Assembly: GCF_009916105.1 (NCBI RefSeq)
Contig: NZ_JAAAXQ010000001.1
Coordinates: forward strand, 34,179-98,178
Source: Streptomyces sp. GC420
GTDB lineage: Bacteria; Actinomycetota; Actinomycetes; Streptomycetales; Streptomycetaceae
Length of the DNA: 64,000 nucleotides
Direction: 5' to 3'
Position 1 is the stretch's first letter; each line of letters starts with the position of its first letter. This document shows positions 7,481 to 16,856 of this stretch, piece by piece. The notes below the pieces were generated by a model. That model was given only the letters and a program-made list of their open reading frames with translations, made no database searches and was not told the origin of the DNA. Made by a program: the position numbers and the translations under genes.

Positions 7481-9469
7481 ATGACGAAGCCTTCACTCCC
7501 CGAGCTCCTCCATGCCGCCGTCACCGCCGTCGGCGGCGTGGAAAGACCTGGTCAGGTCGCCATGGCCGAAGCCGTCGGCCAGGCCGTCGAGGACGGCTCC
7601 CACCTGTTGATCCAGGCCGGCACAGGCACCGGCAAATCGCTCGGCTATCTGGTGCCGGCGCTGGCCCACGGGGAGCATGTCGTCGTCGCCACCGCCACGC
7701 TGGCGCTGCAGCGCCAGCTGGTCGAGCGTGACCTTCCGCGTACGGTCGAGGCACTGCACCCGCTGCTGCGCCGTCGCCCCCAGTACGCCATGCTCAAGGG
7801 CCGTTCCAACTACCTGTGTCTGCACCGCCTCCACGAGGGCATGCCGGACGACGAGGAGGACGCCCTCTTCGACCAGTTCGAGGCCGCCGCGCCCACCAGC
7901 AAGCTGGGCAAGGACCTGCTGCGGCTGCGCGACTGGGCCGACGAGACGGAGACGGGCGACCGGGACGGTCTGAGCCCGGGTGTCTCGGACCGTGCCTGGT
8001 CCCAGGTGTCGGTGTCCTCCCGCGAGTGCCTCGGCGCGTCGAAGTGCGCGTACGGCGCGGAGTGCTTCGCCGAGGCCGCCCGGGAGCGCGCCAAGCTCGC
8101 CGATGTCGTCGTCACCAACCACGCGCTGCTGGCCATCGACGCCATCGAGGGTGCGCCCGTGCTGCCGCAGCACGAGGTGCTGATCGTCGACGAGGCCCAC
8201 GAACTGGTCTCCCGCGTCACCGGTGTCGCCACCGGCGAACTCACCCCCGGCCAGGTCAACCGCGCCGTCCGCAGGGCCGCGAAGCTGGTCGACGAGAAGG
8301 TCGCGGACGCGCTGCAGACCGCCGCCGAATCCTTCGAACGGCTGATGGAGCTCGCTCTGCCCGGCCGGCTGGAGAAGATCCCTGAGGACCTGTCGTACTG
8401 CCTGATGGCGCTCCGCGACGCGGCGCGCACGGTGATCTCGGCACTCGGCTCCACGCGCGACAAATCCGTCCAGGACGAGGACGCGGTGCGCAAACAGGCC
8501 CTGGCCGCCGTCGAGAACGTGCACGCCGTCGCGGAGCGCATCGCGGGCGGCTCAGAGTACGACGTCGTCTGGTACGAACGGCACGACCGTTTCGGCGCCT
8601 CGCTGCGTGTCGCCCCGCTGTCGGTCTCGGGCCTGCTGAGGGAGAAGCTCTTCGAGGACCGATCCGTCGTCCTCACCTCCGCCACGCTCAAGCTCGGCGG
8701 TGACTTCAACGGTGTGGGCGCCTCGCTGGGCCTGGCTCCGGAAGGCACCGAGGGGGAGGACATCCCGGTGTGGCGGGGGATCGACGTCGGGTCCCCCTTC
8801 GACTATCCCAAGCAGGGCATCCTGTATGTCGCAAAGCATCTGTCCCGGCCGGCGCGCGACGGTGAGCGCGGTGACATGCTCGACGAGCTCACCGAGCTGA
8901 TCCGGGCCGCGGGCGGCCGTACGCTCGGGCTCTTCTCCTCGATGCGCGGCGCCCAGTCGGCCGCGGAGGAACTGCGGTCCCGCATCCCTGAGTTCCCCAT
9001 CCTGCTGCAGGGCGAGGAGACGCTGGGCGAGCTGATCAAGAACTTCGCGGCCGATCCCGGAACCTGCCTGTTCGGCACGCTCTCGCTCTGGCAGGGCGTG
9101 GACGTGCCGGGCGCGAGCTGCCAGCTGGTGGTCATGGACAAGATCCCGTTCCCGCGGCCCGACGATCCTCTGATGAGTGCCCGACAGAAGGCAGTCGAGG
9201 AGGCGGGCGGCAACGGCTTCATGGCGGTCGCCGCCACGCACGCGGCCCTGCTTATGGCGCAGGGCGCGGGCCGCCTGGTCCGGGCCTCGGGGGACAGGGG
9301 TGTGGTCGCCGTGCTGGATCCGAGGCTGGCCACGGCCCGCTACGGCAGCTATCTGCGCGCCTCTATGCCGGACTTCTGGTACACAGTGGACCGCAATCAG
9401 GTGCGCCGTTCCCTGGCTGTGATCGACGCCGCGGCGAAGGCGTCCTCCGACCCGTCCTCCGGAGCCTGA
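7481..9469 (+). CDS. ATP-dependent DNA helicase, DinG/XPD-like with Fe-S cysteines
   Basis: This 662-aa superfamily 2 helicase has Walker A QAGTGTGKS, DEAH box IVDEAHELVSR and a C-terminal helicase domain with LWQGVDVPG and GAGRLVRASGDRGVV. Four cysteines lie where XPD/DinG proteins bind a 4Fe-4S cluster: one in NYLCLHRL, then three within CLGASKCAYGAEC. The role is 5'-3' unwinding in DNA repair or removal of D-loops and R-loops. ATG 7481 has no RBS; TAGGCT at 7466-7471 suggests a leaderless message separate from the siderophore operon. It converges with lexA across a shared hairpin. Confidence 0.88.
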   Translation: MTKPSLPELLHAAVTAVGGVERPGQVAMAEAVGQAVEDGSHLLIQAGTGTGKSLGYLVPALAHGEHVVVATATLALQRQLVERDLPRTVEALHPLLRRRPQYAMLKGRSNYLCLHRLHEGMPDDEEDALFDQFEAAAPTSKLGKDLLRLRDWADETETGDRDGLSPGVSDRAWSQVSVSSRECLGASKCAYGAECFAEAARERAKLADVVVTNHALLAIDAIEGAPVLPQHEVLIVDEAHELVSRVTGVATGELTPGQVNRAVRRAAKLVDEKVADALQTAAESFERLMELALPGRLEKIPEDLSYCLMALRDAARTVISALGSTRDKSVQDEDAVRKQALAAVENVHAVAERIAGGSEYDVVWYERHDRFGASLRVAPLSVSGLLREKLFEDRSVVLTSATLKLGGDFNGVGASLGLAPEGTEGEDIPVWRGIDVGSPFDYPKQGILYVAKHLSRPARDGERGDMLDELTELIRAAGGRTLGLFSSMRGAQSAAEELRSRIPEFPILLQGEETLGELIKNFAADPGTCLFGTLSLWQGVDVPGASCQLVVMDKIPFPRPDDPLMSARQKAVEEAGGNGFMAVAATHAALLMAQGAGRLVRASGDRGVVAVLDPRLATARYGSYLRASMPDFWYTVDRNQVRRSLAVIDAAAKASSDPSSGA

Positions 9470-9500
9470 CCGGCGCCCTGTCGATCGAGGGGACATGGCT

Positions 9501-9535
9501 GGGCCCCGGAACCGGCGCAGTTGGTTCCGGGGCCC
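9501..9535. terminator. bidirectional terminator between helicase and lexA
   Basis: Perfect 13-bp stem (9501-9513 with 9523-9535) and a 9-nt loop, between the converging helicase and lexA stop codons. Confidence 0.85.
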
Positions 9536-9557
9536 GGTCGGTCGGGGTGTGTCGGTG

Positions 9558-10343
9558 TCACACCCGGCGCAGTACCGCCACCACCTTGCCGAGGATCGTC
9601 GCCTCGTCACCGGGGATAGGCTGGTACGCGGAGTTGTGCGGCAGCAGCCAGACATGGCCGTCCTCGCGCTTGAACCGCTTCACCGTGGCTTCGCCGTCCA
9701 GCATGGCTGCCACGATGTCGCCGTTCTCGGCGACCGGCTGTCGGCGGACCGTCACCCAGTCACCGTCGCAGATGGCGGCCTCGATCATCGAGTCACCGAC
9801 GACCTTGAGGACGAAGAGCTCACCGTCACCGACGAGCTGCCGGGGGAGGGGGAACACGTCCTCGACCGATTCCTCGGCGAGGATGGGACCACCGGCGGCG
9901 ATCCGGCCGACCAGCGGCACGTACGACGCGGCGGGCTTGCCCGCGGTGTCGGTGGGCTGCGCGCTCGGCTGGTCGGAGCCGCGCACTTCGTAAGCCCGGG
10001 GGCGGTGCGGGTCACGGCGCAGGAATCCCTTGCGCTCCAGCGCCATGAGCTGGTGTGCGACGGACGACGTACTGGACAGGCCGACCGCTTGGCCGATCTC
10101 CCGCATCGACGGAGGGTATCCGCGGCGCTGCACGGAGTCCCTGATCACCTCGATGACCCGACGCTGCCGGTCCGTGAGCCCGGTGCTGTCCGCGCGGATT
10201 CCCGGAGGCCGGCCCGGCAGCGAGCGTGCGGGCTTCTGCCCCTCGTGGTTCGTGGCTGCGTCGTTCATGGCATGCACCGGGTCGAGTCGGCTCTGGGAGC
10301 GGTTCTGGGCGGTGATGGTGGCGCTGTCTGCGGTGGTGGTCAC
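9558..10343 (-). CDS. lexA: LexA, SOS repressor
   Basis: The 261-aa protein starts at GTG 10343 with GAGAGGGG upstream. An unusual 50-residue N-terminal extension precedes the winged helix (residues about 58-112, recognition helix around [11 protein letters not shown]). The S24 self-cleavage domain has the Ala150-Gly151 scissile bond (RIAA/GGP), Ser185 (VGDSM) and Lys222 (ATVKRF). DNA damage triggers RecA-stimulated autocleavage and induction of repair genes. Its own promoter region carries an SOS box, so it is autoregulated. It is divergent from nrdR. Confidence 0.97.
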   Translation of the reverse strand: MTTTADSATITAQNRSQSRLDPVHAMNDAATNHEGQKPARSLPGRPPGIRADSTGLTDRQRRVIEVIRDSVQRRGYPPSMREIGQAVGLSSTSSVAHQLMALERKGFLRRDPHRPRAYEVRGSDQPSAQPTDTAGKPAASYVPLVGRIAAGGPILAEESVEDVFPLPRQLVGDGELFVLKVVGDSMIEAAICDGDWVTVRRQPVAENGDIVAAMLDGEATVKRFKREDGHVWLLPHNSAYQPIPGDEATILGKVVAVLRRV

Positions 10344-10404
10344 GGCGGCCCCTCTCGTATGTTCTCCCTAGCTCGACAACGGTAGTTGCTATCGAAAGGT
10401 TGCG

Positions 10405-10420
10405 CCAAACACACGTTCGA
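10405..10420 (-). promoter_or_regulatory. SOS (LexA) box of lexA
   Basis: On the minus strand the site reads TCGAAC-GTGT-GTTTGG. It matches the actinobacterial consensus TCGAAC-N4-GTTCGA except at two positions of the right half. It lies about 60 bp before the lexA start, a position expected for autorepression. Confidence 0.8.
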
Positions 10421-10695
10421 GTGAAATTTCGCAATAGGCCTTACGTGATCATGCGACAGGGTGTATAGCGATGCTCTCGAACTTCCGGCATACCGGGGTG
10501 AACGGCCCGCTCCGGTTGTTCGGCGGGACCTCGCCCCGGTGCGGCACCCCGCCCCCCTGTGCCGGAGGGGTGTTCTCTCCCGTAGTCTCTGCTCGTCCCC
10601 GCGAAGGCTTCGCCGGTCCCTTCGGCCGGTCCTGCGCGCATGCCCTGCCAATGGCCGGAAAGTGCGACACGCCAAGGGTTCGATTCGGCAGCGAA

Positions 10696-10742
10696 ACCCC
10701 AGATGTAGTGGTTGGATTGAAGTTGCCGCCCAGAAGTTGTGG
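10696..10742 (+). promoter_or_regulatory. tandem NrdR boxes upstream of nrdR-nrdJ
   Basis: Two sites fit the spaced NrdR pattern C-x-A-x-A-T-x-T-x-G-x-G: box 1 at 10696-10711 (core CCCAGATGTAGTGG) and box 2 at 10727-10742 (core CCCAGAAGTTGTGG, one deviation). Their starts are 31 bp apart, three helical turns, which is the usual NrdR arrangement. NrdR would repress its own operon when dATP is plentiful. Confidence 0.8.
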
Positions 10743-10853
10743 TCCTTGGTGCTCCGGGCGCTCCGGCATCGCCTATGCTGGTGGCTGCTTCGCGGGGGGT
10801 CGGAAGGCCCTGGCGAGGCCGTTCAGTCGTGCTGTGAAGGAGGGTTGGGAACG

Positions 10854-11378
10854 ATGCACTGCCCCTTCTGCAGGCACCCCGACAGCCGGGTCGTCGACAG
10901 TCGTACGACCGATGACGGCACGTCGATCCGCAGGCGCCGTCAGTGCCCCGACTGCTCCCGCCGTTTCACCACGGTGGAGACCTGCTCGCTGATGGTGGTC
11001 AAGCGGAGCGGGGTGACCGAGCCCTTCAGTCGGACCAAGGTCATCAATGGCGTGCGCAAGGCGTGCCAGGGGAGGCCCGTCACGGAGGACGCGCTCGCCC
11101 AGCTCGGCCAGCGGGTCGAGGAGGCGGTGCGTGCCACCGGCAGCGCCGAGCTGACGACGCACGACGTGGGGCTGGCCATACTCGGCCCGTTGCAGGAACT
11201 CGACCTCGTCGCGTATCTGCGGTTCGCCTCCGTCTACCGGGCCTTCGACTCGCTCGAGGACTTCGAGGCCGCGATCGCGGAGCTGCGTGCCGGGCGGCCC
11301 CCCGCCCACAGTGGAACGGGAGAGACCGAAGGGGCCCCTGGGGCCCAGGTCCCCGTGTCCGCCACCGCCGCCGACTGA
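10854..11378 (+). CDS. nrdR: transcriptional repressor NrdR
   Basis: The 174-aa protein starts at ATG 10854, with GAAGGAGGG nine bases upstream. An N-terminal zinc ribbon (C3, C6, C31, C34: CPFC and CPDC) is followed by an ATP-cone (residues about 46-136, starting [15 protein letters not shown]). NrdR senses ATP/dATP and represses ribonucleotide reductase genes through NrdR boxes. The C-terminal 25 residues are low complexity. It is followed by nrdJ after 120 bp, and both probably share the promoter controlled by the two boxes at 10696-10742. Confidence 0.97.
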   Translation: MHCPFCRHPDSRVVDSRTTDDGTSIRRRRQCPDCSRRFTTVETCSLMVVKRSGVTEPFSRTKVINGVRKACQGRPVTEDALAQLGQRVEEAVRATGSAELTTHDVGLAILGPLQELDLVAYLRFASVYRAFDSLEDFEAAIAELRAGRPPAHSGTGETEGAPGAQVPVSATAAD

Positions 11379-11498
11379 CACGGCGGCACACCGGACCCGT
11401 CCGGGATGCGCCGACGCGTCCCGGGCAGAAGACAGACACCGTGCCCCGGAAGATTTGGGCACATCAGGGCGTTTTCGCCCGCATATGGGAGGCGGCAC

Positions 11499-14390
11499 AT
11501 GACAGAGACGACGAGCGGCCCGGCACGAGGTTCCCGCGCCAAGAGCGGCAAGGCGAGCAAGGGCCTGCGCATCGAGCGCATCCACACCACCCCCGGCGTG
11601 CACCCGTACGACGAGGTGGAATGGGAGCGCCGTGACGTCGTCATGACCAACTGGCGCGACGGCTCGGTCAACTTCGAGCAGCGTGGCGTCGAGTTCCCCG
11701 CCTTCTGGGCGGTGAACGCGGTCAACATCGTCACCAGCAAGTACTTCCGCGGCGCGGTCGGCACCCCGCAGCGCGAGACGAGCCTCAAGCAGCTCATCGA
11801 CCGCATCGTGAAGACGTACCGCAAGGCCGGCGAGGACCACGGCTACTTCGCCTCCCCCGCCGACGCCGAGATCTTCGAGCACGAGCTTGCCCACGCCCTG
11901 CTCCACCAGATCTTCAGCTTCAACTCCCCGGTGTGGTTCAACGTCGGCACGCCGCAGCCCCAGCAGGTCTCCGCCTGCTTCATCCTTTCCGTCGACGACT
12001 CCATGGAGTCGATCCTCGACTGGTACAAGGAAGAGGGCATGATCTTCAAGGGCGGCTCCGGCGCCGGCCTGAACCTCTCCCGCATCCGCTCCTCCAAGGA
12101 ACTCCTCTCCTCCGGCGGCAACGCCTCCGGCCCGGTCTCCTTCATGCGCGGGGCCGACGCCTCCGCGGGAACCATCAAGTCCGGCGGCGCCACCCGCCGC
12201 GCGGCCAAGATGGTCATCCTCGACGTCGACCACCCCGACATCGAGGACTTCATCGAGACCAAGGTGAAGGAGGAGGAGAAGATCCGCGCCCTGCGCGACG
12301 CGGGCTTCGACATGGACCTGGGCGGCGACGACATCACGTCCGTCCAGTACCAGAACGCCAACAACTCGGTCCGTGTGAACGACGAGTTCATGAAGGCCGT
12401 GGAGAGCGGCGGCAAGTTCGGACTGCGCGCCCGGATGACCGGTGACGTCATCGAAGAGGTCGAGGCCAAGGCGCTCTTCCGCAAGATGGCCGAGGCCGCC
12501 TGGGCCTGCGCGGACCCCGGCATCCAGTACGACGACACCATCAACCGCTGGCACACCTGCCCCGAGTCCGGCCGCATCAACGGCTCGAACCCGTGCAGCG
12601 AGTACATGCACCTGGACAACACGTCCTGCAACCTCGCCTCGCTGAACCTGATGAAGTTCCTCAAGGACGACGGCGAGGGCCACCAGTCCTTCGACATCGA
12701 GCGCTTCTCCAGGGTCGTCGAACTCGTCATCACGGCGATGGACATCTCCATCTGCTTCGCCGACTTCCCGACCGAGAAGATCGGCGTCAACACCCGCGCC
12801 TTCCGCCAGCTGGGCATCGGCTACGCCAACCTCGGCGCCCTGCTCATGGCCACCGGCCACGCCTACGACTCCGACGGCGGCCGCGCCCTGGCAGGTGCCA
12901 TCACCTCGCTGATGACGGGAACGTCCTACCGCCGCTCCGCCGAACTCGCCGCCGTCGTGGGCCCGTACGAGGGCTACGCCCGCAACGCCGAGCCCCACAA
13001 GCGCGTCATGAAGCAGCACGCCGACGCCAACGCGACGGCCGTCCGCACGGACGACCTGGACACCCCGATCTGGGCCGCCGCCACGGAGGCCTGGCAGGAC
13101 GTGATCCGCCTCGGCGAGAAGAACGGCTTCCGCAACTCCCAGGCGTCCGTCATCGCCCCGACCGGCACCATCGGCCTGGCGATGTCCTGCGACACCACCG
13201 GCCTCGAGCCCGACCTCGCGCTGGTCAAGTTCAAGAAGCTGGTCGGCGGCGGCTCGATGCAGATCGTCAACGGAACCGTTCCGCAGGCGCTGCGCCGCCT
13301 CGGCTACCAGCCGGAGCAGATCGAGGCGATCGTCGCCCACATCGCCGAGCACGGCAACGTGATCGACGCCCCGGGGCTCAAGCAGGAGCACTACGAGGTC
13401 TTCGACTGCGCCATGGGCGAGCGCTCCATCTCCGCGATGGGCCACGTCCGCATGATGGCGGCGATCCAGCCGTGGATCTCCGGCGCCCTCTCCAAGACGG
13501 TGAACCTGCCCGAGTCCGCCACGGTCGAGGACGTCGAAGAGGTCTACTTCGAGGCCTGGAAGATGGGCGTCAAGGCGCTCGCCATCTACCGCGACAACTG
13601 CAAGGTGGGCCAGCCGCTCTCCGCCAAGAAGAAGGACCGGAAGGCCGAGCCCGCCGCGGAGAAGGCGGTCGAGCCGGCCAAGGTCGAGAAGGTCGTCGAG
13701 TACCGCCCGGTGCGCAAGCGCCTCCCCAAGGGACGGCCCGGCATCACCACCTCGTTCACGGTGGGGGGCGCCGAGGGTTACATGACGGCCAACTCCTACC
13801 CCGACGACGGTCTGGGCGAGGTCTTCCTGAAGATGTCCAAGCAGGGTTCGACCCTTGCGGGCATGATGGACGCCTTCTCCATCGCCGTCTCCGTCGGCCT
13901 GCAGTACGGCGTCCCGCTGGAGACGTACGTCTCGAAGTTCACGAACATGCGCTTCGAGCCCGCGGGCATGACGGACGACCCGGACGTGCGGATGGCCCAG
14001 TCGATCGTCGACTACATCTTCCGCCGCCTGGCGCTGGACTTCCTGCCGTTCGAGACCCGCTCCGCCCTCGGCATCCACTCTGCCGAGGAACGTCAGCGGC
14101 ACCTGGAGACCGGCTCCTACGAGCAGTCCGTCGACGACGAGGACGTGGACGTGGAGGGCCTGGCCCAGTCCGCCCCCCGGCAGCAGGAACTGAAGGCGGT
14201 CGTCGCCGCCCCGAAGCCGGAGGCCGCCCAGCCCGCCCCGCAGGAGGCGCACACCTCGGCCGAACTCGTCGAGATGCAGCTCGGCATCCAGGCCGACGCG
14301 CCGCTCTGCTTCTCCTGCGGCACGAAGATGCAGCGCGCCGGCTCCTGCTACATCTGCGAGGGCTGCGGCTCGACGAGCGGCTGCAGCTGA
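11499..14390 (+). CDS. nrdJ: vitamin B12-dependent (class II) ribonucleotide reductase
   Basis: ATG 11499 follows GGGAGG and gives 963 aa, the usual Streptomyces NrdJ length. NrdJ reduces ribonucleotides to deoxyribonucleotides with an adenosylcobalamin-generated thiyl radical. Visible are the N-terminal Cys in SACFILSVDD (C160), the active-site segment NPCSEYMHLDNTSCN (from residue 364), SGGATRRAAKMVIL and APTGTIGLAMSCDTTG. The final 27 residues carry a Cys-rich tail (CFSCGTK...CYICEGCG). An Ala/Lys-rich insertion occurs near residues 705-730. It is in an operon with nrdR. No cobalamin riboswitch is seen here; that element is expected before the class I genes elsewhere. Confidence 0.97.
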   Translation: MTETTSGPARGSRAKSGKASKGLRIERIHTTPGVHPYDEVEWERRDVVMTNWRDGSVNFEQRGVEFPAFWAVNAVNIVTSKYFRGAVGTPQRETSLKQLIDRIVKTYRKAGEDHGYFASPADAEIFEHELAHALLHQIFSFNSPVWFNVGTPQPQQVSACFILSVDDSMESILDWYKEEGMIFKGGSGAGLNLSRIRSSKELLSSGGNASGPVSFMRGADASAGTIKSGGATRRAAKMVILDVDHPDIEDFIETKVKEEEKIRALRDAGFDMDLGGDDITSVQYQNANNSVRVNDEFMKAVESGGKFGLRARMTGDVIEEVEAKALFRKMAEAAWACADPGIQYDDTINRWHTCPESGRINGSNPCSEYMHLDNTSCNLASLNLMKFLKDDGEGHQSFDIERFSRVVELVITAMDISICFADFPTEKIGVNTRAFRQLGIGYANLGALLMATGHAYDSDGGRALAGAITSLMTGTSYRRSAELAAVVGPYEGYARNAEPHKRVMKQHADANATAVRTDDLDTPIWAAATEAWQDVIRLGEKNGFRNSQASVIAPTGTIGLAMSCDTTGLEPDLALVKFKKLVGGGSMQIVNGTVPQALRRLGYQPEQIEAIVAHIAEHGNVIDAPGLKQEHYEVFDCAMGERSISAMGHVRMMAAIQPWISGALSKTVNLPESATVEDVEEVYFEAWKMGVKALAIYRDNCKVGQPLSAKKKDRKAEPAAEKAVEPAKVEKVVEYRPVRKRLPKGRPGITTSFTVGGAEGYMTANSYPDDGLGEVFLKMSKQGSTLAGMMDAFSIAVSVGLQYGVPLETYVSKFTNMRFEPAGMTDDPDVRMAQSIVDYIFRRLALDFLPFETRSALGIHSAEERQRHLETGSYEQSVDDEDVDVEGLAQSAPRQQELKAVVAAPKPEAAQPAPQEAHTSAELVEMQLGIQADAPLCFSCGTKMQRAGSCYICEGCGSTSGCS

Positions 14391-14426
14391 TACTGAGCAC
14401 CGCCGGGGTGTGAGTCCTGCGGGTCA

Positions 14427-14460
14427 GGGCGGTGGAGCCGGGTCGTCGGCTCCACCGCCC
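14427..14460 (+). terminator. terminator of nrdR-nrdJ
   Basis: Perfect 13-bp stem (14427-14439 with 14448-14460) and an 8-nt loop, 36 bp after the nrdJ stop. Confidence 0.8.
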
Positions 14461-14525
14461 TTCCCGTGGCCGACGCCCCTCCTACCGGTCTTCCGGCACG
14501 CGCAGCGCAGGGCCGCGGGGCAGAG

Positions 14526-14560
14526 CGAGGGGCGGCGAGCCATCGGCTCGCCGCCCCTCG
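14526..14560 (-). terminator. terminator of terD-like gene
   Basis: Perfect 16-bp stem (14526-14541 with 14545-14560) and a 3-nt loop, 23 bp beyond the TerD-family stop on the minus strand. Confidence 0.8.
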
Positions 14561-14583
14561 GGCTCCCTCGTCGCGAGGCGCCG

Positions 14584-15108
14584 TCACTCCTTGCCCATCA
14601 CCCGGGCGAAGTTCCTGGGGTCGGTGTCGAACCCGCGCAGGGAGGACCTCAGACGCCACGCGCCCGACTCGTCGCGGAAGAACTCGGCGACGGTCGCGGC
14701 CGTGGCGTCGGCCACCGGCGTGAAGTCACCGCCGCCGAGTTCCGTGTATCCCTCGGCGATGCGGTAGGAGGCCCGCCTGATGCGGCCGAACGGCTTACGG
14801 GACGCGCCCTGCTGTATCGCGATGCCCACGACGACCCGTGTGTACACCGGGGCCATGCGCTCCAGCTCCAGGGTCACGGCCTCGTCGATGCCCAGGCCCT
14901 GCCCGGTGCGGCTGTCCCGGTCGAGCGTGATGGTGCCGTCGGGCGAGCGGCTGTCGAAGTGCACGAGGTAGGCCGGCTCGCCGTACGGGCCCGTGCCGGT
15001 GTAGGTAGCGGCGATGATGTCGAGGTCGTCGTCCTCCTCACCGAGAGGACTGGGGTCCCACTTGAGTGTGATCTGGACCTTCCTGAGCCCCTTGTTGAGA
15101 TCGCTCAC
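14584..15108 (-). CDS. TerD family stress protein
   Basis: The 174-aa protein starts at GTG 15108 with AAGGGGGAA 8 nt upstream; an in-frame ATG at 15126 is less well placed. The whole length is a TerD domain: ITLKWDPSP near the start, then DLDIIAATYTG, VHFDSRSPDGTITLDRDSRTG with Ca-binding acidic residues, IDEAVTLELERM and the final FFRDESGAWRL. TerD proteins bind Ca2+ and act in tellurite/stress and Streptomyces developmental phenotypes; the molecular role is poorly defined. It is a single gene, closed by its own hairpin. Confidence 0.85.
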   Translation of the reverse strand: MSDLNKGLRKVQITLKWDPSPLGEEDDDLDIIAATYTGTGPYGEPAYLVHFDSRSPDGTITLDRDSRTGQGLGIDEAVTLELERMAPVYTRVVVGIAIQQGASRKPFGRIRRASYRIAEGYTELGGGDFTPVADATAATVAEFFRDESGAWRLRSSLRGFDTDPRNFARVMGKE

Positions 15109-15417
15109 CAGGCATTCCCCCTTCATTACGACCGGCAGGCACAACCTCCGATGTTGTCACGCCCGATGCCCCGGCAGGCCCGCGTTTCCGTTCCGGATGG
15201 CCTGATCTTTTCCATGATCACATGCGGTCGCCGTCCGGAGCCGTTCCGCTTCGCGGAGACCGGGGGAGAGGGAGAAGGGCGGCCGACCCGGCACGGGCCC
15301 GATCGTCACCGCGCTCGGGGTCCGGCGGTTTCCGTGAACGGCCGCCCGAGGGGGCCGGTGGACCGGTCCCCGCGGACGCCGCTCACCAGGGAGGGACCAA
15401 GGGCGCGCGGGGCCCCG

Positions 15418-15423
15418 TACGAT
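15418..15423 (+). promoter_or_regulatory. -10 element TACGAT, leaderless start
   Basis: TACGAT lies 6 nt before the GTG at 15430, the spacing of a leaderless vegetative promoter. No RBS is present. Confidence 0.55.
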
Positions 15424-15429
15424 GGCGCG

Positions 15430-16035
15430 GTGCTGGTCAAGTGGACTCGCTGCACCGTGGTGGACCGTAGGGGGTTCGAGCGGGGACAGCGGAGATGGGC
15501 GGGGTTGCTCGGCGAGCCGGGCTTCCGGGGGCAGAGCGGCGGATGGAGCCGGGGGCGCCCCGGGGTGGCGCACATATTCGCCTTCTGGGAGAGCCGTGCC
15601 TTCTACGACTCCTTCATGGCGCGCTCCCACGACCGCCTCGGCTCCTCGCAACTGGGGACCTTCACGAACGCGCAGGTCAAGCTGTTCGACCATCGCTTCG
15701 ATGTGAAGACCGGCTTCGAGCCGCGCTTCACGGACGCCGATGTCGTACGGGTCGCCCACTGCAGGGTGCACCCCGACCGCGTCGACAATTTCGTTCTCAT
15801 GCAGGAGAAGGTCTGGAACCCGGCGATGGCGGGCTCGCCCGGGATGCTGCGCGGGCTGTTCGGGGAGGCTCCCGGGAACGAGTTCCTGGTGCTGTCCATG
15901 TGGCGGTCGGCCGCCGAGCACGGCAAATACCGCGCGGAGCGGATAGAGCGCCTGTCCCTGCGCGCCCAGACGGAGGCGGACCTCGCCGCGCTCGCCGGAG
16001 ACGTGGTGGACCTGGAGCCGACCTGGACGGTGTGA
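15430..16035 (+). CDS. YdbC-like protein (DUF4937, dimeric alpha-beta barrel type)
   Basis: The 201-aa product starts at GTG 15430 (MLVKWTRCTVVDR). Two repeats of an antibiotic-monooxygenase-like fold are suggested by HIFAFWESRAFYDSFMARSHDR near residue 40 and FLVLSMWRSAAEHGKYRAERIERL near residue 155. The beginning resembles Bacillus YdbC. Function unknown. The reading frame extends far upstream, but the TACGAT box six bases before this GTG and the family N terminus support this start. Confidence 0.7.
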   Translation: MLVKWTRCTVVDRRGFERGQRRWAGLLGEPGFRGQSGGWSRGRPGVAHIFAFWESRAFYDSFMARSHDRLGSSQLGTFTNAQVKLFDHRFDVKTGFEPRFTDADVVRVAHCRVHPDRVDNFVLMQEKVWNPAMAGSPGMLRGLFGEAPGNEFLVLSMWRSAAEHGKYRAERIERLSLRAQTEADLAALAGDVVDLEPTWTV

Positions 16036-16106
16036 CCGCGCACCGGCGCCGTGTCGGCGCAGGTGCTCCGTCTCCACGGGTTGCCGGGCGCCGACTGCCC
16101 GATATC

Positions 16107-16132
16107 TACTGGATTGCCGAGTCGGGGTCGTC
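16107..16132 (+). promoter_or_regulatory. shared intergenic motif, copy A
   Basis: TACTGGATTGCCGAG plus a related G/C tail. The same 15 bases recur at 42084-42098 before the DUF485/symporter genes. It lies 78 bp before the histidine-phosphatase start. Function unknown; a regulator site is the likeliest reading. Confidence 0.5.
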
Positions 16133-16172
16133 ACATCGCGGGCACGGGCGCCCGTACGAGCCCCGTTCGATC

Positions 16173-16178
16173 TAGGGT
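16173..16178 (+). promoter_or_regulatory. -10 element TAGGGT, leaderless start
   Basis: TAGGGT is 6 nt before the ATG at 16185 and there is no Shine-Dalgarno, the classic Streptomyces leaderless layout. Confidence 0.65.
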
Positions 16179-16184
16179 TGCGGC

Positions 16185-16844
16185 ATGGCACGACCTCGGC
16201 GCATTGTCCTGATCCGGCACGGAGAGTCGGAGGGCAATGCCGACGACACGGTGTACGAACGGGAGCCCGATCACGCACTGCGACTCACCGCGACCGGACG
16301 CAAACAGGCCGAGGAGGCCGGGGTGCGGATGCGCCGGCTGTTCGGGCAGGAGCGGGTCAGCGCCTACGTCTCCCCGTACCGGCGCACGCATGAGACGTTC
16401 CACCGCCTCGGACTCGACCCCTCGCTGGTGCGGGTACGGGAGGAGCCCAGACTGCGCGAGCAGGACTGGGGGAACTGGCAGGACCGGGAGGACGTCCGGC
16501 TGCAGAAGGCGTACCGGGACGCGTACGGGCACTTCTTCTACCGATTCGCGCAGGGCGAGTCCGGGGCCGATGTCTACGACCGGGTGGGGGCCTTCCTGGA
16601 GAGCCTCTACCGCAGTTTCGAGAAGCCGGACCATCCGCCGAACGTCCTGATCGTCACCCACGGGCTGACGATGCGGCTGTTCTGCATGAGGTGGTTCCAC
16701 TGGACGGTCGCGGAGTTCGAGTCACTGTCCAACCCGGGGAACGCGGATTCGAGGACGCTCATGCTGGGGGACGACGGTAAATACCGGCTCGACCGGCCCT
16801 TCGAGCGCTGGTGCACCCCCGAACCCTACGACCTCACCCATTAG
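16185..16844 (+). CDS. histidine phosphatase family protein (phosphoglycerate-mutase-like)
   Basis: The 219-aa product begins MARPRRIVLIRHGESEGN, with the phosphohistidine motif RHGESEGN at residues 11-18. Other catalytic parts are YVSPYRRTHET, LREQDWGNWQ and the second catalytic His in VLIVTHGLTMRLF. The tail YRLDRPFERW is common in actinobacterial members. It is more likely a broad phosphatase than a glycolytic mutase. The message is probably leaderless. The next gene starts 12 bp later from its own promoter. Confidence 0.85.
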   Translation: MARPRRIVLIRHGESEGNADDTVYEREPDHALRLTATGRKQAEEAGVRMRRLFGQERVSAYVSPYRRTHETFHRLGLDPSLVRVREEPRLREQDWGNWQDREDVRLQKAYRDAYGHFFYRFAQGESGADVYDRVGAFLESLYRSFEKPDHPPNVLIVTHGLTMRLFCMRWFHWTVAEFESLSNPGNADSRTLMLGDDGKYRLDRPFERWCTPEPYDLTH

Positions 16845-16847
16845 AGT
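16842..16847 (+). promoter_or_regulatory. -10 element TAGAGT overlapping a stop codon
   Basis: TAGAGT begins with the TAG stop of the phosphatase gene and is 9 nt before the ATG at 16857. This would drive a leaderless transcript for the next gene. Confidence 0.5.
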
Positions 16848-16856
16848 GACTGTGCG

